Positions 60,045 to 64,000 of a stretch of 64,000 bases of DNA are shown here, piece by piece. Every line of letters begins with the position of its first letter. Positions within the stretch are counted from its first letter, which is position 1. Source of the stretch: an uncultured bacterium. Lineage in GTDB: Bacteria; Cyanobacteriota; Vampirovibrionia; Gastranaerophilales; Gastranaerophilaceae. The notes beneath the pieces were generated by a model that was not told where the DNA came from, ran no database searches, and saw nothing but the letters and a program-made list of their open reading frames with translations. Where the stretch lies: positions 43,375-107,374 of the forward strand of contig USFB01000003.1 in assembly GCA_900553895.1 (NCBI GenBank). Direction: 5' to 3'. The translations under genes and the position numbers were made by a program.

Positions 60045-61724
60045 ATGACAAATTTATCACCATTACAAATCGAAAGATTAAAATACCAGCCTAAGCTTCC
60101 TGCTTCATTGGCAAATGGTATCAATCACTTAGTTTCTCAAGAAGGATCTGCAACTGAATCTGTTGCTAACCAAGAAGAAATTAAAGCTTTATTCAAAAAT
60201 ACTTACGGAAAACCAACCGTAACATTCCAAACGTCAACAGAATCTACTCCAAGCGAAGTTAGAAATGTTGGTGTTATCCTATCAGGCGGTCAAGCTCCAG
60301 GCGGACACAACGTTATCGCAGGTCTTTATGACGCTTTGAAACAAGCTAACTCAAACAACAACCTTTACGGTTTCTTGGGCGGTCCAAGCGGTATTATTGA
60401 AGGTAAATATGTAGAATTCAACGACGAATTCATTAACGATTACAGAAACACAGGTGGTTTCGATATCATCGGTTCAGGCAGAACAAAATTGGAAACTGAA
60501 GAACAATTCAAATCAGCTCTTGAAGTTTGCAAAAAATTAAACATTTCTGCTGTTGTAATCATCGGTGGTGATGACTCTAACACAAACGCAGCATTATTAG
60601 CTGAATGGTTTGTAGCTAACAATGCAGGTATTCAAGTTATCGGTTGCCCTAAAACAATTGACGGCGACTTGAAAAACGAACAAATCGAAATTTCATTTGG
60701 TTTTGATACAGCTACAAAAACTTACGGTGAACTTATCGGTAACATTGAAAGAGATGCTAACTCAGCTAAAAAATACTGGCACTTTGTAAAAATCATGGGT
60801 AGAAGTGCTTCTCACGTAGCTTTGGAAGCTGCTCTTCAAACTCAACCAAACATTACTTTAATCTCAGAAGAAGTTGAACAAAAGAAAATGTCTTTATCAT
60901 CAATCATTGATTACATGACAGACATCGTTGTTAAACGTTCTGAAATGGGTAAAAACTTTGGTATCGCAGTTATTCCTGAAGGCTTAATTGAATTCGTTCC
61001 TGAATTAAAAACTATGATTGCTAACTTGAACGACATTATGCCAACTTTAGAAAAAGATTCTAAATACACTTCAGGTTCTGATGCTGAAAAAATCGCTATC
61101 ATTGAAAACACACTTTCAAGCGAAAACGCAGGTGTATTCAAATCACTTCCTGCTCTAATTAAATCTCAATTATTGATGGACAGAGATCCGCACGGTAACG
61201 TTCAAGTATCTAAGATTGAAACTGAAAAGCTTTTAATCTCTATGATTGAAGAAAAATTAGCAGGCTTGAAAAAAGAAGGAAAATTCTCAGGTAAATTCTC
61301 AACTCAATCACACTTCTTCGGTTACGAAGGACGTTGTGCATTCCCTTCTAACTTCGATGCTGATTACTGTTACTCACTAGGTTTCAACGCATTTGCTTTG
61401 ATTAACTTCGGTCTAACAGGTTACTTATCTTCAGTTAGAAACTTAACAGAACCTGCTAACGATTGGGTTGCAGGCGGTGTTCCACTTACTATGATGATGA
61501 ATATGGAAAGAAGACACGGTGAAATGAAACCTGTTATCAAGAAGGCATTAGTTGAACTTGATGGACCTGTATTCAAGAAACTTGAAGCTAACAGAGAAGA
61601 TTGGGCACTAAATGACAGATACTTGTTCCCTGGTGCTATCCAATACTTCGGACCATCTTCAGTTTGCGATATTACAACAGTAACATTGCAACTTGAAAGC
61701 GAAGCTAAATTGGCTAACGTTTAA
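60045..61724 (+). CDS. pfp: Pyrophosphate-dependent 6-phosphofructokinase
   Basis: 559 residues, the long PPi-PFK type. GVILSGGQAPGGHNVIAGLYD, GGPSGIIEGKYVEF, IIGGDDSNTNAALLAEWF with GGDD, the PPi signature in place of GGDG, and CPKTIDGDLKN, a substrate motif with TIDGD, are intact. IMGRSASHVALEAALQ and FGYEGRCAFPSNFDADYCYSLG are further conserved blocks. Codon usage looks more biased than that of its neighbours, fitting strong expression. It catalyses reversible fructose-6-phosphate phosphorylation with PPi, an energy-saving glycolysis variant seen in anaerobes. Confidence 0.96.
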   Translation: MTNLSPLQIERLKYQPKLPASLANGINHLVSQEGSATESVANQEEIKALFKNTYGKPTVTFQTSTESTPSEVRNVGVILSGGQAPGGHNVIAGLYDALKQANSNNNLYGFLGGPSGIIEGKYVEFNDEFINDYRNTGGFDIIGSGRTKLETEEQFKSALEVCKKLNISAVVIIGGDDSNTNAALLAEWFVANNAGIQVIGCPKTIDGDLKNEQIEISFGFDTATKTYGELIGNIERDANSAKKYWHFVKIMGRSASHVALEAALQTQPNITLISEEVEQKKMSLSSIIDYMTDIVVKRSEMGKNFGIAVIPEGLIEFVPELKTMIANLNDIMPTLEKDSKYTSGSDAEKIAIIENTLSSENAGVFKSLPALIKSQLLMDRDPHGNVQVSKIETEKLLISMIEEKLAGLKKEGKFSGKFSTQSHFFGYEGRCAFPSNFDADYCYSLGFNAFALINFGLTGYLSSVRNLTEPANDWVAGGVPLTMMMNMERRHGEMKPVIKKALVELDGPVFKKLEANREDWALNDRYLFPGAIQYFGPSSVCDITTVTLQLESEAKLANV

Positions 61725-61760
61725 TATTTTGTCAGGCATCGTCTGACGTATTAACATATA

Positions 61761-61793
61761 AATAAGACGGATTTCGGTCCGCCTTATTTTTTT
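61761..61793 (+). terminator. Intrinsic terminator of the PPi-phosphofructokinase gene
   Basis: AATAAGACGGA, TTTCGG, TCCGCCTTATT with one mismatch, then TTTTTTT. A smaller inverted pair GTCAG/CTGAC at about 61731-61747 precedes it. Confidence 0.9.
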
Positions 61794-61821
61794 GATATAA
61801 TTAACAAAAAAGGAGAATAAT

Positions 61822-62661
61822 ATGCTAACAGGACCATTTTTAGACAGAAATTGGATGGGAGAAAATAAAAACTATAACGAAGCAAATATCGTAATGCTTG
61901 GTTTACCATTCGACGGTACAGTTTCATACAGACCCGGCTCAAGATTTGCGCCGGAACAAATCCGTCTTGCCAGTTGGGGATTAGAAGAATATTCTCCATA
62001 TTTTGATAAACATTTAGAAGATTGTAACTTCCACGATGCGGGAGATTTAGAATTTCCGCTTGGAAATACTGAAAAATCTTTAGACCTGATAGAAAAAAAT
62101 GTTGAAGAAATATATAAAGACGGGAAACGCGTTTTTGGCATTGGTGGCGAACACTTGGTTACATTGCCGGAAATCAAAGCTGTTGCAAAATTTTATGATA
62201 ATTTAGCCATTGTTCATTTTGATGCACATACTGATTTGAGAGAAGAATATTTAGGGGAACCACTTTCTCATTCGGCTGTAATAAGACACTCTGCGGACAT
62301 TGTAGGCTTTGAGAATCTTAAACAAATCGGTATTCGCTCCGGCATGAAAGAAGAATTTGAATTAATGAAAAAGCATAATACGTTAATCCATGATTATTCA
62401 GAATTGGACGTTTTTAAAGATAAAAATATTTTCATCACTGTTGATTTGGATGTTTTAGATACATCTATTATGCCGGGAACAGGAACCCCTGAAGTTGGAG
62501 GTTTAAACTTCAACGAACTTATCGGATGGTTTAAATATTTATCAAAATTCAATATTGTCGGTGCTGATGTTGTCGAACTTGCTCCTGATTACGACGCAAG
62601 CGGAGCTTCTACAGCCGTTGCAACAAAAGTTATCAGAGAATTATTAATGACAATGAATTAA
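61822..62661 (+). CDS. speB: Agmatinase/arginase-family ureohydrolase
   Basis: 279 residues. VMLGLPFDGTVSYRPGSRFAPEQIR is the typical opening. The binuclear manganese site is GIGGEHLVTL, HFDAHTDLRE (DAHxDxR) and TVDLDVLDTSIMPGTGTPEVGG (DxDxxD). The size and EEYSPYFDKHLEDCNFHDAGDL fit agmatinase more than arginase. It would make putrescine from agmatine; a PLP decarboxylase at 33612 may supply agmatine. Ribosome site AAGGAG. A terminator follows. Confidence 0.9.
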   Translation: MLTGPFLDRNWMGENKNYNEANIVMLGLPFDGTVSYRPGSRFAPEQIRLASWGLEEYSPYFDKHLEDCNFHDAGDLEFPLGNTEKSLDLIEKNVEEIYKDGKRVFGIGGEHLVTLPEIKAVAKFYDNLAIVHFDAHTDLREEYLGEPLSHSAVIRHSADIVGFENLKQIGIRSGMKEEFELMKKHNTLIHDYSELDVFKDKNIFITVDLDVLDTSIMPGTGTPEVGGLNFNELIGWFKYLSKFNIVGADVVELAPDYDASGASTAVATKVIRELLMTMN

Positions 62662-62678
62662 CACGAAGTTATAACCCC

Positions 62679-62713
62679 AAAAGTGCGCCACTCAAAATAT
62701 TGACGCACTTTTT
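62679..62713. terminator. Bidirectional terminator between convergent genes
   Basis: AAAAGTGCG and CGCACTTTTT form a 9-10 bp stem around a 15-nt loop, with A and T runs on each side, between speB and the exported protein gene. Confidence 0.8.
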
Positions 62714-62716
62714 GTT

Positions 62717-63811
62717 TTAATTATAATCTCTTAGTGGTGGTCTTGACGGATCAAAATCGCCGTATAAATTATTTTTTCTTGTTTTTTTAAGGTTAATTGG
62801 TTGATACAAGCTTTCATCCTGTAAAGTCTGTTTTTTATAGTTAATATTTTGAATACCGTTTTCTACAGGTTTTACAGGTTCAGCTTTAACTTCTAGTTGT
62901 TTTTGCAAAGCTTTTTCTTTAGCTTTTTGTTCTCTATCTTCTTTAAATTGTTTATATTTAGACTTAGTTTTTTCTTTTGTGTCATTAATTTTATCTTTAG
63001 TATCTGCAATTTTTGCATCTACTCTGGATTTAGCGACAGCGTAATCTTTGCCGCCTTCTTTGTGCCATCTTCTATATTTTTTAGTAAACACATTATCAAA
63101 ATTCCCCATATCATAATAAATTTGATTGGATTCTTTTGCATAAGTCGCAGGTGGTAAAACTCGTTCTTGAACATTTTGAGCTATTTCAGGACAAAGCATT
63201 CTTGAATAATCTCTAATTTTTTGAAGCTGTTCTGTTTGAGGCGATGGTCCTCTTGTTATGATTCTATTTTCCACAACACTTATGGTTTTATAGAAAGTGT
63301 TTGACCACAAAGCAACATTTTTTTGTAAATCAATTAGAACTGCATAAGTATTAATTTTATATGCAGGATCAACAACTGTTGCACCAGGGATATTCACAAA
63401 ATCCCAAAAAGTTCTTCTTAAGATATAGTTTTCTGAATCAATTGAAGATGTGATTAACAATACATATCTTGCTTGATTAGAAATCTTTTTTAATTGAGTG
63501 TAATCCACATTGTATGATGTTTTAAAACGATTTGTGAGATTTCTTGCAGGTATCATATAATACGGATTACTTTTCAAAAGTTTTCTTTCTTCGCTCACAG
63601 TAGGTGATTTAATATAATCTGTTTGGTTTAACAAATTAATAACTTCGTTTGCGAAAAATTCCGAAGTCGCATTATAAATATAGGAGTCAACTGCTTCATT
63701 ATCAGTTACAATATTATCAGGAATAACAAGCACTTTATACTGCTCCGCCATAGCAAACGGAGCAATAAACATAACCATCCCAACCAATAATATTCTTAAT
63801 AAATCTCTCAC
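62717..63811 (-). CDS. Exported hypothetical protein, GTG start, 364 aa
   Basis: With the GTG at 63811 the protein begins MRDLLRILLVGMVMFIAPFAMA-EQ, a good signal peptide; an ATG 15 codons earlier lies in the promoter and is rejected. The mature part has YKVLVIPDNIVTDNEAV, FFANEVINLLNQTDYIKSP, YVLLITSSIDSENYILRRTFWDFVNIPG and NTYAVLIDLQKNVALWSNTFYK, a pattern like periplasmic domains made of alternating strands and helices. From about 265 it is Lys-rich and helical, likely a coiled coil (KSKYKQFKEDREQKAKEKALQKQ). Function unknown. Confidence 0.82.
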   Translation of the reverse strand: MRDLLRILLVGMVMFIAPFAMAEQYKVLVIPDNIVTDNEAVDSYIYNATSEFFANEVINLLNQTDYIKSPTVSEERKLLKSNPYYMIPARNLTNRFKTSYNVDYTQLKKISNQARYVLLITSSIDSENYILRRTFWDFVNIPGATVVDPAYKINTYAVLIDLQKNVALWSNTFYKTISVVENRIITRGPSPQTEQLQKIRDYSRMLCPEIAQNVQERVLPPATYAKESNQIYYDMGNFDNVFTKKYRRWHKEGGKDYAVAKSRVDAKIADTKDKINDTKEKTKSKYKQFKEDREQKAKEKALQKQLEVKAEPVKPVENGIQNINYKKQTLQDESLYQPINLKKTRKNNLYGDFDPSRPPLRDYN

Positions 63812-63817
63812 AAAAAG

Positions 63818-63846
63818 ATTATAACATAGTTGAGTATAAATGCCAA
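63818..63846 (-). promoter_or_regulatory. Near-consensus promoter giving a leaderless GTG start
   Basis: Minus strand TTGGCA (63846-63841), 17 nt, TATAAT (63823-63818), 6 nt, then GTG at 63811. The predicted start of transcription is the G of the GTG. Confidence 0.82.
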
Positions 63847-63872
63847 GAAAGAACAAAAGAGTTATTAAAATT

Positions 63873-64000
63873 GAAAATGGATAATGGAAAGTGGAAAATT
63901 GTTTAAAAAGATTTTCAAGTTGCTATACATTCAATATTGAACGTACTTGTACAAAAAATTGTAGGGTGCAATTTTTTGCACCATTAACAATTTTCCATTT
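63873..64000. repeat. Palindromic element at the window end with GTAG-hairpin
   Basis: It contains TTCAATATTGAA (perfect, 63930-63941) and GTAG followed by GGTGCAA, TTTT, TTGCACC (63961-63982). The outer ends AATGGAAAGTGGAAAATTG and CAATTTTCCATTT are imperfect inverted repeats. The element is at the window edge and may be incomplete. Confidence 0.55.

Overview
The window is AT-rich, gene-dense bacterial DNA. Several genes point to an anaerobic or fermentative, Gram-negative-type cell: a porin-like outer-membrane protein, candidate lipoproteins, a PPi-dependent phosphofructokinase, a formate/nitrite-type channel, three radical-SAM proteins and a 2-oxoacid:ferredoxin oxidoreductase subunit. FtsE/FtsX, PilT, HDOD, PilZ-like and degenerate GGDEF proteins, and many short-leader proteins starting like M-[KR]-I-x-x-I-x-N...N-F-[QK]-[GS], suggest the Vampirovibrionia/Melainabacteria (Gastranaerophilales-like) branch near cyanobacteria. 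That placement is an inference from recollection of such genomes, not from a search.

Layout. 1-11.4 kb is an accessory block of lineage-specific genes: a cut-off protein with a transglutaminase-like Cys/His/Asn pattern, an orphan radical-SAM protein, four proteins with nearly the same N-terminal leader (three are paralogues with ankyrin-like repeats), and a 1034-residue ankyrin plus triple-AAA protein. 11.4-12.2 kb is a gene-poor gap holding a LuxR-type HTH remnant with an in-frame stop. 12.2-19.9 kb is a surface-polysaccharide cluster (glf, three glycosyltransferase genes, gmd, fcl) ending in a strong terminator. 20-25.9 kb holds DedA, EamA, PilZ-like, TPR and uridine-kinase-like genes and a tagged protein. 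26-34.6 kb holds a TIGR03960-type radical-SAM protein, a membrane HExxH protein, NanE plus ROK kinase, an orphan KorC-like subunit and a PLP decarboxylase. 34.7-40.5 kb is a minus-strand run: isochorismatase-like, receiver/degenerate GGDEF, HDOD, FtsX, FtsE, transketolase C-half and an unknown protein. 40.6-48.6 kb has a B12/radical-SAM protein, an MFS sugar transporter, a porin, FocA-like, GlcF-like, a lytic transglycosylase with a long structured-looking leader, and a STAS protein. 48.7-64 kb is mostly housekeeping: GltD-like, PilT, ABC-F, PheA, TadA, Obg, TsaD, PPi-PFK and agmatinase.

Three layers cut across the genes. First, the N-terminal tag shared by otherwise unrelated proteins. Second, a promoter-like module (TAAAGTTT, 12-13 nt, GGCAATTT) upstream of several genes of this lineage-specific class. 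Third, dispersed palindromes with a GTAG foot, which look like REP elements mobilised by a RAYT transposase encoded elsewhere, plus a MITE-like element that has been inserted in frame into a coding gene. Several housekeeping genes have a sigma70-type promoter so close to the start codon that their mRNAs should be leaderless. No tRNA, rRNA, CRISPR array, transposase or phage gene was recognised.
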